DNA of 64,000 bases from a bacterium (GTDB lineage: Bacteria > Orphanbacterota > Orphanbacteria > Orphanbacterales > Orphanbacteraceae), in assembly GCA_025782575.1 (NCBI GenBank), contig JALGYY010000043.1:229093-293092 (forward strand). The letters are read 5' to 3'. The notes under the pieces were generated by a model. That model did not search any database and was not told the origin of the DNA. It saw nothing but the letters and a program-made list of their open reading frames with translations. Made by a program: the position numbers and the translations under genes. This document shows positions 10,801-18,336 of this stretch, one piece after another. Position 1 is the stretch's first letter; each line of letters begins with the position of its first letter.

Positions 10801-10992
10801 TTAGCGGGGGCGGCTGACTCGATTCGATCGTCTCTCGGATCTCTCCGCCCGCCGATCGAAGAGACCGCTTTCCGTGAATCCCTCGCCATGGCGCGAGAAC
10901 AGGCAGGCGAGAAGCGGACGAGGGAATTGATGGAGGCCGGTGCCGCAATATCTTCTGACTCGCAGGGAATCTGTTCTATGCTCACCGACTGA
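7897..10992 (+). CDS. Ser/Thr kinase fused to NB-ARC/STAND ATPase and TPR repeats
   Basis: 1031 residues from ATG 7897, chosen over an in-frame GTG at 7876 because the ATG overlaps the upstream stop by one base. Kinase at 14-280: glycine loop GRGGMG 21-26, Lys43, HRD 134-136, DFG 154-156, APE-like LAPEL. A STAND ATPase follows: PFIGHSIELDEL, P-loop GLGGTGKS 337-344, Walker B LLLFDNCEHV 408-417, then ATSRDRLEVPGE and GIPLAIELAAAR, as in AfsR/LuxR-type regulators. The C-terminal ~400 residues are TPR units (for example NDQGDYETAIERLEAALDMR). There is no membrane helix, so it should be cytosolic. A likely role is a switch in which oligomerisation on a TPR ligand controls the kinase. No DNA-binding domain is seen. 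Confidence 0.93.
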   Translation: MSNPSRYPSRIAQFRLLEKLGRGGMGVVFKAHDTRLGRSVALKLLNTEHAGEAVSRKRLISEAQAAAALNHPHIATLYEMIESDQGLCLVMEYVPGATLENLLRQSPATPDRIIVWARAIAEAIAEAHRHGIVHRDIKAANVMVTPRDSIKILDFGLAHMTNRLLQSNKEGADRLTEDGTIVGTVDYLAPELLRGEPASPGSDVFALGVLFYLMTGGALPFRGRTPAVILTKILNEDAPPLECEPGSPLQALHGVIRKALAKQASERYTDAGELATDLEASVESRRITGTEVGDKGKEIAVPPNNLPSDLTPFIGHSIELDELDAAIETGRLITLTGLGGTGKSRLAIELGRRLIDRFPGGVFHIDFASLQPDGDGMSLIATAVGIREESPRTVLDQLIDSFRDHPTLLLFDNCEHVLDVAGDSARRLLEASPLLCVIATSRDRLEVPGESVHPVRALSLPDPGTKNLSIEELLEYESVRLFVDRALASHSGFAVSEKNGDAVVSICRKLDGIPLAIELAAARTRVLSIEQIDKRLENRFHLLTSRNRRTSARHQTLRATIDWSVDLLDDLEKLLFFRSGIFPGSFDLGAAEVICSGGVIEEFDVLDLISTLVDRSIVVAEEGADGTVRYRLYETLRAYASGELAAAEIEPLGIRYENYYSDLAMNAAAELTGPDQLAWFARLDREFVNLRTMLDRAATRNDSETLLETTAALGRYWLVRGHLSEGRRHSERALQLARKSRTDDLVAQVLLFAGSLANDQGDYETAIERLEAALDMRKKLKDRSGAAEAAVSLGITARDQGDYERAGRFLTEAVAATKKLGEPARVAQSIHALGITRHREGECERAAALFEEGLAIRESLGDPRGIAAFHAHLGSVAYDQGDLDRSTELLERGLATFREVGNSRGIVYALLYLGGIDRRHGRYEEARTRFKECLDTSYELGDRLHVARSIESFAQLAAEEGNGEIALKLAGAADSIRSSLGSLRPPIEETAFRESLAMAREQAGEKRTRELMEAGAAISSDSQGICSMLTD

Positions 10993-11046
10993 TTACCGGG
11001 TGATCGAGTCGCCGTCCAGTGATTCTCTCCTGAGAGGTGCCTTAGC

Positions 11047-12426
11047 TTGTTAAAGAAAATCTCGTCGAATCTCGGGCTTGGAGGCGGGTTCCGCCGTCTT
11101 ACTGGAGAGATCTGTTTCGCGCTCGTCCTCATGGTAATGATACCTGCTGTTGTCTCGGGCGCCCCGGCAGGTAACGGGACTTCTCCGACCGATTCCACTG
11201 CGGACGCCGCCGACAACCGGTCCATCAGGGGGACGGAGCGTCCCATCGGACGAAACGCGTCTCCTCTGCAGTGGACCGGGCGCACCCTCCTCTTCGTTCC
11301 GTATGCCGCCACTCGGATGGTCACATTCCCACTGGAACGACTCACATGGGCGAATGAACGATACCGCCTGTCGGAGAAGATCGCCGCGACTCTCTTCGGC
11401 ACATACGAATATGGACGAACTGAAGTGGGGACCTTTTTCGGTTACGAAACCGGGATCGGATTCACACTCGCCGGACTCTCTCTCAGGCAGGAAGATTTCA
11501 TTCTACCCGGCACGCAACTCGACTTGAAGGGGGGATACTTTTCGCCCGATCAGAATGTCGTCTCCCTCCATTACAGGGGAGTGCCCCGAACGATCCAGCC
11601 GTGGCTCGTCGGTCGCTTCGACAACCGGGAAGATCGCCCGATCCACGGCATCGGTCCCGGAAGCGGCGAGGACGACTTCGAAGTGAACATGAAAAGGGTT
11701 GCCGCTGAAGGTGGAGTAGTAGTCGGGGCGAACGGCGAGTTTCAGGCAATGGTGACCGGTTTCATTCGAACGCACGATCTCTCGGAACCGAGCAGCGAGA
11801 ATGACGCCGCCATCGCCTTTCCGGAAATCTCCGCGGTGGCCGAAGAGAGCCGGTACGCGGGGGGAGAAGTGGCGATTGCATGGGACGGCCGGAACAACGG
11901 ACCGTTCTCTTCGAAAGGCGGATATCTCAAGGTCGCTGCCGGATTCGACCAGGCTCTATCTGATGAGGATGAGGATTACGATCATCACAGTGTCGAAGCG
12001 CAGGGTTTCTTAAATCTCTTCAATGACAGCCGCGTTCTGGCGTTCCGTGCCTTCGCCGAAGGGATCCGAACAGACGACGCGGCCCAGGTCCCCTGGACGG
12101 AGCAGGAACACCTTGGCGGACGGGACGGGATCCGAGGGTACAGCCGGAACCGGTTTACCGACTTGAAGATGCTTCAGCTCACCGCCGAGTATCGCTATCG
12201 GGTGACCGAGCACGTGTTCGGCGCACTCTTCGGTGACTGGGGAGCGGTCGCCCCCGGCTGGGAGGAGATCCACCCGAATGACCTCGAGTCGGCAATCGGT
12301 CTCAGGCTGCTCTTCGGCGGACGGGGAGATCGCTTCGCGGTCAGCGTAGCCCGCGGCCGTGAAGAGATCGCCATCTACGTCGGAACGGAATCGGTATTCT
12401 CAACGCGGCCCAGGAGATTCCGATGA
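11047..12426 (+). CDS. outer-membrane beta-barrel protein of the Omp85 / surface antigen type, without POTRA repeats
   Basis: 459 residues from TTG, with GAGAGG about 10 nt upstream. A hydrophobic signal (ICFALVLMVMIPAVVSGAPA) is followed by ~120 residues without clear POTRA domains, then alternating strands and an Omp85-like motif, GGRDGIRGYSRNRF followed by LTAEYRYRV. IRGY matches the conserved (V/I)RG(F/Y) of barrel strand L6. The last residues of the barrel lie directly before the next gene, whose ATG overlaps this stop (ATGA). The length fits a 16-strand barrel only. The family inserts or translocates proteins or lipids at the outer membrane; this short form may instead present or export the neighbouring lipoprotein. 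The exact role is unknown. Confidence 0.82.
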   Translation: MLKKISSNLGLGGGFRRLTGEICFALVLMVMIPAVVSGAPAGNGTSPTDSTADAADNRSIRGTERPIGRNASPLQWTGRTLLFVPYAATRMVTFPLERLTWANERYRLSEKIAATLFGTYEYGRTEVGTFFGYETGIGFTLAGLSLRQEDFILPGTQLDLKGGYFSPDQNVVSLHYRGVPRTIQPWLVGRFDNREDRPIHGIGPGSGEDDFEVNMKRVAAEGGVVVGANGEFQAMVTGFIRTHDLSEPSSENDAAIAFPEISAVAEESRYAGGEVAIAWDGRNNGPFSSKGGYLKVAAGFDQALSDEDEDYDHHSVEAQGFLNLFNDSRVLAFRAFAEGIRTDDAAQVPWTEQEHLGGRDGIRGYSRNRFTDLKMLQLTAEYRYRVTEHVFGALFGDWGAVAPGWEEIHPNDLESAIGLRLLFGGRGDRFAVSVARGREEIAIYVGTESVFSTRPRRFR

Positions 12427-14093
12427 GAAGAGACGGGGGGAATTCCCGCAGGAGCTCGATCCTGCTTGCATGCTTGCTGACAACGGGGATACTGGCGTGC
12501 GCGTCACCACCGGTCAGGTTCGACGGCGGTGCCCCGGTCACCGAGATCGTTGATAGGAAGAACGTAGAAGAGCCGATTGAAACAGAATTTTACAGACAGA
12601 CCCACCATCTGAATAACTTCATCGACCGCCAGATTCGTGTCGGCCTCGACCCGCTCCCCCCTTTGGCCTCGAAAGATGTGAACCGTTATGGCGAGGTCCC
12701 GAATTCCACATGGTACGAGAATCGAAGTGACCGGATCACGCCTGAGAGCGTCGGGCAGGGCGCAGGTGGTGACGATCCGGGACCCGAATCGTACCTGCCC
12801 TGGACGATAGTTCGCATGAAAAGTGGCGGGCGGAATCCCGGATTCATTTTCGAAGATAGTCGGGGGGTAGGCTACATCTGCAAATTCGACAAGCCAGGTG
12901 AACCGGTGATCGCGACCGGAGCGGGAGCGGTTTCAGTGAGACTCTTCTGGGCGCTCGGCTACCACGTGCCGGACGACCGGATCGTCCAGTTCGACAGGGA
13001 CGAACTCATGATCGGCGAAGGGGCGGTCAAAAAGCTGTCAGACGGCAAAAAGGTGCCGATCGAGAAGCAGGATATCGACCGGATGCTCTCCGCTACAGCG
13101 ACCAGGCTCGATGACGGATCGTATCGCGCGCTGGTCAGTCGCTTTCTTCCCGGTCGTCCGGTAGGAGGCTACAGCTATCGCGGCACAAGGGAAGAAGATC
13201 CGAATGACCGGGTACCACACCAGGACCGGCGCTCTCTCCGCGCCCTTCGGGTGTTCGGCGCCTGGCTGAACCATGGTGACCAGAAGATCGACAACACGCT
13301 TGACCTGTATGTCGAAGAGAATGGTATCAACTTCATCCGGCACTATATGGTCGATTTCGACGGCTGTCTCGGCGGCTACTGGGCGGCACGCCACGAAGAG
13401 CGGATCGGATTCGCCTACGAACTGGATATGGGGGAGATGATTTCCGGGATCCCGGCGCTCGGGCTGATCCGGCGCCCCTATGAAAACATGGGAGCTCCCG
13501 TTCATCCTGAAATCGGCCTGTTTGAGTCGGATCGGTTTGATCCGGAGTCGTGGAAGCCGAACTACTTCAATGATCAACTGACTTCGCTTAAAGCCGCGGA
13601 CACCTACTGGGCCGGTACCATTCTCGCCGGGATCGACTCCTCACACATCCGAGAAGCTGTGAAAGCGGCGCGCTTTTCTGACCAGGACGCCGAGACGATT
13701 CTCGCGAACATCCTGGAAGAGCGGCGGATCAAAACGGTCGACTGGGCGCTCCGGCAGGTCACACCCGTTTTCAATCTCGATCGGCTCAAGCAATCGGGTA
13801 TGGAGCTTCGAATTCTAGCGGGGGATGGATTGGTTGATGCGGGTCTTCAATCAGACCTGCAGTACATCGTGGAGTATCTTGACGGGAATGGCCAATCGAT
13901 TGAGAGACGAAAAGCGCCGGCATCGTCGCCGGAAACCGCGATTGCAATTGACCGGCTCAGCGGACTCGAATATTTGATCGTTCGCTGGACTGCGCGGGAT
14001 CAGAACGGCCGCAAACTCCCTCCCACCGAAGCACATTACATTATGGATCAAGCAGATTGGCGACTCGCAGGAATTCTTCGGGACGGCGAGTAA
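12423..14093 (+). CDS. lipoprotein with protein-kinase-like (HipA/PI3K-like) motifs
   Basis: 556 residues; ATG overlaps the upstream stop (ATGA). The lipobox GILAC gives Cys26, so it should be lipid-anchored outside the cytoplasm. Residues 148-190 (GVGYICKFDKPGE, then LFWALGYHVPDDRIVQF) resemble the N-lobe of HipA- or PI3K-like kinases, with Lys154 as a possible ATP lysine. Residues 278-291 (FGAWLNHGDQKIDN) place Asp286 and Asn291 in the spacing of a catalytic loop, and 309-313 (MVDFD) fits a metal-binding DxD/DFG. A HYMVDFDGCLGG segment follows. I recall similar unnamed proteins in other phyla but no function. The kinase-fold reading is inference from motif order; an inactive fold is possible. 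Confidence 0.75.
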   Translation: MRRDGGNSRRSSILLACLLTTGILACASPPVRFDGGAPVTEIVDRKNVEEPIETEFYRQTHHLNNFIDRQIRVGLDPLPPLASKDVNRYGEVPNSTWYENRSDRITPESVGQGAGGDDPGPESYLPWTIVRMKSGGRNPGFIFEDSRGVGYICKFDKPGEPVIATGAGAVSVRLFWALGYHVPDDRIVQFDRDELMIGEGAVKKLSDGKKVPIEKQDIDRMLSATATRLDDGSYRALVSRFLPGRPVGGYSYRGTREEDPNDRVPHQDRRSLRALRVFGAWLNHGDQKIDNTLDLYVEENGINFIRHYMVDFDGCLGGYWAARHEERIGFAYELDMGEMISGIPALGLIRRPYENMGAPVHPEIGLFESDRFDPESWKPNYFNDQLTSLKAADTYWAGTILAGIDSSHIREAVKAARFSDQDAETILANILEERRIKTVDWALRQVTPVFNLDRLKQSGMELRILAGDGLVDAGLQSDLQYIVEYLDGNGQSIERRKAPASSPETAIAIDRLSGLEYLIVRWTARDQNGRKLPPTEAHYIMDQADWRLAGILRDGE

Positions 14094-14117
14094 GAATCGC
14101 TCCTAACTCCGGGAACA

Positions 14118-15335
14118 TCATCTCCTGGCTGCTAGCTCACCGAGCAGGACATCCGCCACAGCGGCGTGCCCCCCTGCCGTCCAGTGCTGGTTCCAGGGAT
14201 AGTAGAGATAAGGATCGCTCTCCCCTCTTTTGCGGAGCACGCTGAGCAGGTCAACCACCGGAACGCTGAGAGACGCGCCAATCCGGCGAATGCGCTCCTG
14301 GGGCGCGTCACGGTTCCATCGCCTCTCGTCTGCAATGGGATGACGGTCTATGAACTCTTCCCATAGTTCGGGATACACCTGAAACGGCTGAGGAACAACG
14401 ACGAGACGAAGCGAAGCACCCGCCTGTTCGACCTCATCTCGAATCGCGGAGATCAGGCCGCCCATCTCCTGGAAGAGCATGTCCGTCTTTGCATCTAAAG
14501 ACTCCATGAAGAGCGACGCCTCTTCTCCGTAACCCGCTTTCCGCTTCCCGATGATCTCATTCTCTTCGAGTACTCGGCGAAACCAATCGATCCGCGCCCC
14601 GGCCAGAAGCGTGCTGCTGACCAGTCCCGACCGCGCCGCCTGTCGGCGAAGATAGGGCGCTGCCTGGTCAACCGATTCGGTGATCTCCCCCATCCCGACC
14701 TTTGGAACCGGTGTGTTGGTCGCCATGAACCGACCATCAGCCTCTTTCACAACCCGCGGTTTCGGGTAGCCATACCGGACAGTGGCCACGTTGTCGTAAA
14801 GATCGTTCTCCGGATAGATGAACAGGATGACGTCGTCCGGCGCGAAGCGCGCTCCCAGCAAGCGCCAGAGGAGCAGTTCCTGGCCGTTGCCGTAGCCTGA
14901 CACCCCAAGATTCACTACCTCCAAACCGGTCGTCGATTCGACTTCCATGACGCGCGTGAACAGCTGCTCTTCTTCTACGCCGTAACCCCACACGAACGAG
15001 TCTCCCAGCACGACAACCCGTCGGCGATCAGTCCGCTCGAACGGATGTTCCGAGCCTCGAAAACCGTAGCGGTTCTGGCGCACCTCGTGATGCACATCAA
15101 GAGCCGTAAAAGTGGCCGACAGATTCGATTTGCCGACCCACCCGAGCTCCGCATTATAGGTGCAGAATTTTCCCCGCTCGGACTCGATCAGTCCCTGCAG
15201 AACAAAAAGCTGACGCGAATCCGGACGGACCGTACGCAGGGCGACTTAGCCCAGTCCGAGGGCAATGACCGCTGCGATCGCGGCTGTTAGCCAGTGGAGC
15301 AAACGGGCAGACCCGGTATCTGCAGTTTTTGACAT
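14118..15335 (-). pseudogene. membrane-anchored SGNH/GDSL-type hydrolase interrupted by an in-frame TAA
   Basis: The frame opens at ATG 15335 with MSKTADTG and a membrane helix (LLHWLTAAIAAVIALGLG), meets TAA at 15246-15248, and continues in the same frame without another stop to 14118. The part after the stop reads as normal protein: ELGWVGKSNLSA, NRYGFRG, then block I VVVLGDSFVWGYG, LGVSGYGNGQ and a C-terminal NQHWTAGGHAA with the catalytic His. Homologous SGNH proteins keep the segment between the helix and GDSF, so the GTG at 15095 that would start the longest open frame is too late. Either a single-base nonsense mutation, a sequencing error, or readthrough explains this. Such proteins often de-acylate surface polysaccharides. 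Confidence 0.8.
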
Positions 15336-15489
15336 GATGTACCTATGCTTCTATGAAATCCGAGGCGTCGCCATTCACGAGTGACAGCCGGCGGCACCAC
15401 AATGACAGACTAGCAAGATCCCCATCCTCGGCGGAAGCGGAGAGGTCGGATGCAGAAGAACCTGTTTGGTTCGGAAACTCCTTTCACTG

Positions 15490-15518
15490 TTGACATTTCC
15501 CGGATAAGTTGCTACATT
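15490..15518 (+). promoter_or_regulatory. sigma-70-type promoter for the GbsR-like regulator
   Basis: TTGACA at 15490-15495, exactly 17 bp, then TACATT at 15513-15518, preceded by TG-C to make an extended -10. The predicted start of transcription is near 15525, about 20 nt before the ATG. Confidence 0.75.
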
Positions 15519-15533
15519 TTATTCTGTAACAAC
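15508..15533 (+). promoter_or_regulatory. inverted-repeat operator overlapping the -10
   Basis: GTTGCTACA (15508-15516) and TGTAACAAC (15525-15533) are inverted with one mismatch around an 8-nt spacer. The site covers the -10 and the transcription start of a regulator gene, the expected position for autorepression. Confidence 0.6.
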
Positions 15534-15544
15534 AGGAAATACTG

Positions 15545-16063
15545 ATGAAACTGACGCCGATAATGAGCAAATACATCCTTCACTGGGGGGAGATGGGCTC
15601 CCGCTGGGGTGTGAATCGGACCGTTTCGCAGATCCACGCGTTGCTCTACCTCGCGCCCATGCCTATGCCGGCTGAAGAGTTGGCGGAAACGTTGTCTGTG
15701 GCACGCTCCAATGTAAGCGCCAGTCTGAAGGAACTTCAGAACTGGGGAATCGTCCGAATGACACACGTGATGGGGGACCGCCGCGACCACTTCGAAGCGG
15801 TGAAGGACAACTGGGATCTGCTGATCGTGATTATCGATGAGCGAAAACGTCGCGAACTCGATCCTACTCTTGCCATGCTGAGTGAATGCGTTGAGCAGGC
15901 AGAGAACGATAAAGTGACAGATCCGGAAATCAAGGGTCGAATCAAGGAGATGTTGGAGTTCACCGAGACACTAAGCACCTGGTCGGATCAAATAAGAAAA
16001 CTCCCCAAGCCGACGCTGATCAAGCTGATGAAAATGGGGGCGAAAATAACGAAGTTTGTCTAA
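15545..16063 (+). CDS. GbsR/MarR-family transcriptional regulator
   Basis: 172 residues, the usual size for GbsR-like proteins. A winged helix-turn-helix covers about residues 20-95: VSQIHALLYLAPMPMPAEEL, then LSVARSNVSASLKELQNWGIV as the recognition helix, then the wing VMGDRRDHFEA. A helical C-terminal half (residues 100-172) fits dimerisation. AGGAAA precedes the ATG. The gene has its own strong promoter with an inverted repeat over the -10, and two membrane-protein genes follow on the same strand behind a set of 9-bp repeats, so it probably controls itself and perhaps them. GbsR family members often respond to choline or other osmolytes, but no osmolyte gene is seen here. Confidence 0.88.
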   Translation: MKLTPIMSKYILHWGEMGSRWGVNRTVSQIHALLYLAPMPMPAEELAETLSVARSNVSASLKELQNWGIVRMTHVMGDRRDHFEAVKDNWDLLIVIIDERKRRELDPTLAMLSECVEQAENDKVTDPEIKGRIKEMLEFTETLSTWSDQIRKLPKPTLIKLMKMGAKITKFV

Positions 16064-16080
16064 TAGGTCATTTTTTTGAG

Positions 16081-16116
16081 CAGTTATTTCAGTAAATACA
16101 GTAATTGCAGTTATAA
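16081..16116 (+). repeat. four tandem 9-bp repeats, consensus CAGTWATWN
   Basis: CAGTTATTT, CAGTAAATA, CAGTAATTG and CAGTTATAA follow each other without a gap. They lie between the regulator stop (16063) and the Shine-Dalgarno AGGAGG (16126-16132) of the next gene. Near one turn of DNA per unit, they could be a multi-copy regulator site. Confidence 0.7.
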
Positions 16117-16138
16117 CGGCACATAGAGGAGGTGGACA

Positions 16139-16786
16139 GTGTTTACCAAGCGCAGCATCGAACGCCTTGCAGGTGCATGCCTGATATCAGGCCTGATGGC
16201 TTTCCTGGCCCACGGCCTCACTCTAGGCCGAGGCGTAGGTCCCATGACCATTCTGCTCGTTCTGATGTACGGTTTCCTCACTATCCTGTCTGCTGTAGCC
16301 GTCTACATGGTTTTTAATTCTCGGGAGCGGTTCCTTGCCATTATCGGCGCTTTCGGGTTGGGAGGGCACGGGTTGTTCGTAGTCCTTGTCAGTGCATTGC
16401 TCGTAGCACAGTTAGAGTTTGCCAGGGAGTTCACTACCACGGGTGAGCCTGGCACTGACTCCGTTACCGCTGCAGCCAGATCCCTGGCGTTGACCATGGG
16501 GAGTATTCGTGCCTTCGCGTTTCTCTTTCTCGGATTTGGCCTGGCGTCGCTGGGCGGCCTGATTGCCTGGAGCGGAGCCTTCGCCCGATGGTTGGGCTGG
16601 CTCGGAGTTTTCGCAGGTGTCCTGGGATTCCTTGGCGCACTAATGGTCATCTTCAACGTCGCCCTGAGCCCTTTCATATTCATGACCGGCGTGTTCCTGA
16701 TGTTTGTTTTCATTCTTGCCCTGGGTATCCGGTTGCTTGTGCGGAGGACTCGGGAGAAGGCTGTCAAAGTAGGAGGCCAGGAATGA
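16139..16786 (+). CDS. multi-pass integral membrane protein of unknown function
   Basis: 215 residues from GTG with an excellent AGGAGG Shine-Dalgarno. About six hydrophobic helices are visible (around residues 10-28, 33-55, 62-86, 115-140, 145-168 and 175-198), with short charged loops and a basic C-terminus (RLLVRRTREKAVK). The helix between 115 and 140 contains a Gly-rich FLFLGFGLASLGG. No catalytic or transport signature is recognisable. It lies just behind a GbsR-like regulator and the 9-bp repeats, and its stop overlaps the next start (ATGA), so the three genes may form one regulated unit. Substrate or role unknown. Confidence 0.8.
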   Translation: MFTKRSIERLAGACLISGLMAFLAHGLTLGRGVGPMTILLVLMYGFLTILSAVAVYMVFNSRERFLAIIGAFGLGGHGLFVVLVSALLVAQLEFAREFTTTGEPGTDSVTAAARSLALTMGSIRAFAFLFLGFGLASLGGLIAWSGAFARWLGWLGVFAGVLGFLGALMVIFNVALSPFIFMTGVFLMFVFILALGIRLLVRRTREKAVKVGGQE

Positions 16787-17247
16787 GTAAATCGATCGCA
16801 CCACGAGGACTAACGCGCGGAGTAGCGATCTCACTCGGCACCGTGTTTGCACTGTTGTCTGCGTTCCATATCGTCGGCGCGTTCGGCGTCCTGGATCTCC
16901 CTATTCTCCCTACCATGCCCGACAGACCTCCTGATCTGCCATCGCCTCAGGCGCCGAGTTTCGCCTGGTTGACTGTTGCCGTGGCTCTCGCTCTCGCGGC
17001 ATTGGTCGTTTTCGCTCGCGCCGACTTGATTCTCACTTCAATACCGACAAGGCTCTCGACGCTGGGATGCCTGGTAGTTGGCGCGATCTTCGCTCTCCGG
17101 GCAATCGGAGAATTCGAGGCGCTCGGCTTTTTCAGATCCATCAAGGAAACTGACTTTGCTTTTTGGGACATGTGGCTATACACACCACTCTCTCTGGTGC
17201 TCGGGCTGAGTACGTTGTGGCTGGCAATGACGCCTCGGTCCCGTTGA
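16783..17247 (+). CDS. DUF3995-like small membrane protein
   Basis: 154 residues from ATG 16783, which overlaps the upstream stop and follows AGGAGG at 16771-16776; the same frame is open further upstream, but that part is shadowed by the previous gene. Four hydrophobic helices are visible. The third helix and C-terminal half contain FALRAIGEFEALGFF, then TDFAFWDMWLYTPLSLVLG, which resembles the DUF3995 pattern (LRAIG-F-x-x-x-G-F-F, D-x-x-x-Y-x-P-L). The family has no established function. It is probably expressed with the preceding membrane protein. Confidence 0.82.
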   Translation: MSKSIAPRGLTRGVAISLGTVFALLSAFHIVGAFGVLDLPILPTMPDRPPDLPSPQAPSFAWLTVAVALALAALVVFARADLILTSIPTRLSTLGCLVVGAIFALRAIGEFEALGFFRSIKETDFAFWDMWLYTPLSLVLGLSTLWLAMTPRSR

Positions 17248-17284
17248 CCTCCGGTTCCCCTGCAATGAGCAGGGTGATACGCAA

Positions 17285-17310
17285 TGGACCCACCATCCCT
17301 GGCGGGTCCA
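17285..17310. terminator. stem-loop between convergent genes
   Basis: TGGACCCACC and GGCGGGTCCA pair over nine bases with one A/C mismatch around a 6-nt loop. It separates the DUF3995-like gene from the convergent minus-strand gene. There is only a weak T-rich stretch after it. Confidence 0.5.
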
Positions 17311-17342
17311 CTCCTTCTATCTGTTTTCAGTCCGGCAGCAGG

Positions 17343-18164
17343 CTAAAGGGGATTCTGGCTGGTATCCGGAACGTGCTCCGATGCTCCGGTATCCTCCGAG
17401 AGCTCCTCAAGACTCTTGTTCAGTTCCGTGACCTGCTCGTACAGCGTCTCAGCTGTTTTCACCGCCTCCCTTGTCTGATTGATCACATCGATCGTCACAC
17501 CGGGAGCGGCAATGATAAGCTCAGCCATATGCTTCGTTGCGTTCAGCGTGTCCACCGACCAGTCAGCGAGCCACTTGCCGTCCGCCATGAGCGAATCGGC
17601 TGTCTCCTTCGTCAAACCGCCGGCCCACTTCGCCTCACCGGAGGCAAACGCAACTCCTTTATTCGCCTGCTCGAGCGGCGTGGGGTTGCCCGGAACAGGA
17701 TCGGTGATCCCCGGTCCCGTGAGCTGTTCGAAGTGCCCTTCTACTTTATCTCCGAGACTCTGCCGTCCCCGAATTTCCTCGATCTTGGCCTGCATCGCCT
17801 CGAACGGTCCTGTTGCCGTGTCGATCACATCGGTCACATAGTCCGTGACTGTTGACTTGATCCCCTTGATCTGGCCGGCGAGCTTGGCGCCGGTCTCGGC
17901 GACTTCTTCAGCCTGCTTCCCGACAGACTCAACCTTGTCCATATCGGGCGCGGTGAGGTCTGTATTCTCCGCTTTTTCCGCCCCATCGGTCATCAGCTTG
18001 TTCAGTTTGGAATCCTGGTTTTTCTCGAGCCTCCTCGCCGAATCGCCGACCAGAAAGTCGATCTTCATTCGGGATGTCCCGCCGCTCCCCTTCTTCCCCG
18101 ACTTCGCCTTCTTACCAGGGTTCGGAAGCTTGATCTTCGGGGCCTGAATACTCGGGATCTTCAT
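17343..18164 (-). CDS. hypothetical basic-N-terminus, coiled-coil-rich protein
   Basis: 273 residues; a GGAG about 10 nt before the ATG supports the start. The N-terminus is Pro/Lys-rich (MKIPSIQAPKIKLPNPGKKAK) with no signal peptide, followed by an acidic, helical body and a Pro-rich break near residue 160 (GPGITDPVPGNPTPLEQ). The C-terminal third is predicted helical (INQTREAVKTAETLYEQV, then LNKSLEELSED). I do not recognise a family. In layout it resembles the gene at 36164-36889, which also has a basic Pro-rich N-terminus and coiled-coil tail and also stands alone on the minus strand. A structural or assembly role is possible, but that is a guess. Confidence 0.7.
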   Translation of the reverse strand: MKIPSIQAPKIKLPNPGKKAKSGKKGSGGTSRMKIDFLVGDSARRLEKNQDSKLNKLMTDGAEKAENTDLTAPDMDKVESVGKQAEEVAETGAKLAGQIKGIKSTVTDYVTDVIDTATGPFEAMQAKIEEIRGRQSLGDKVEGHFEQLTGPGITDPVPGNPTPLEQANKGVAFASGEAKWAGGLTKETADSLMADGKWLADWSVDTLNATKHMAELIIAAPGVTIDVINQTREAVKTAETLYEQVTELNKSLEELSEDTGASEHVPDTSQNPL

Positions 18165-18336
18165 CGTTTCTGCTCCTTCCCGGCCGGGCGGGCCAGGTTT
18201 CCGGTTTCTGTGCTATTCGTGATTGACGTCTAACCGGATTGTTTGGGAAGCAGGATGAATCTCCCTCAGGAATAGTCGGAATCTGTTTTTGTGCGGAGTT
18301 TCAACTGACAGAGGGGCAGACCGACGCTCGGCCAAC

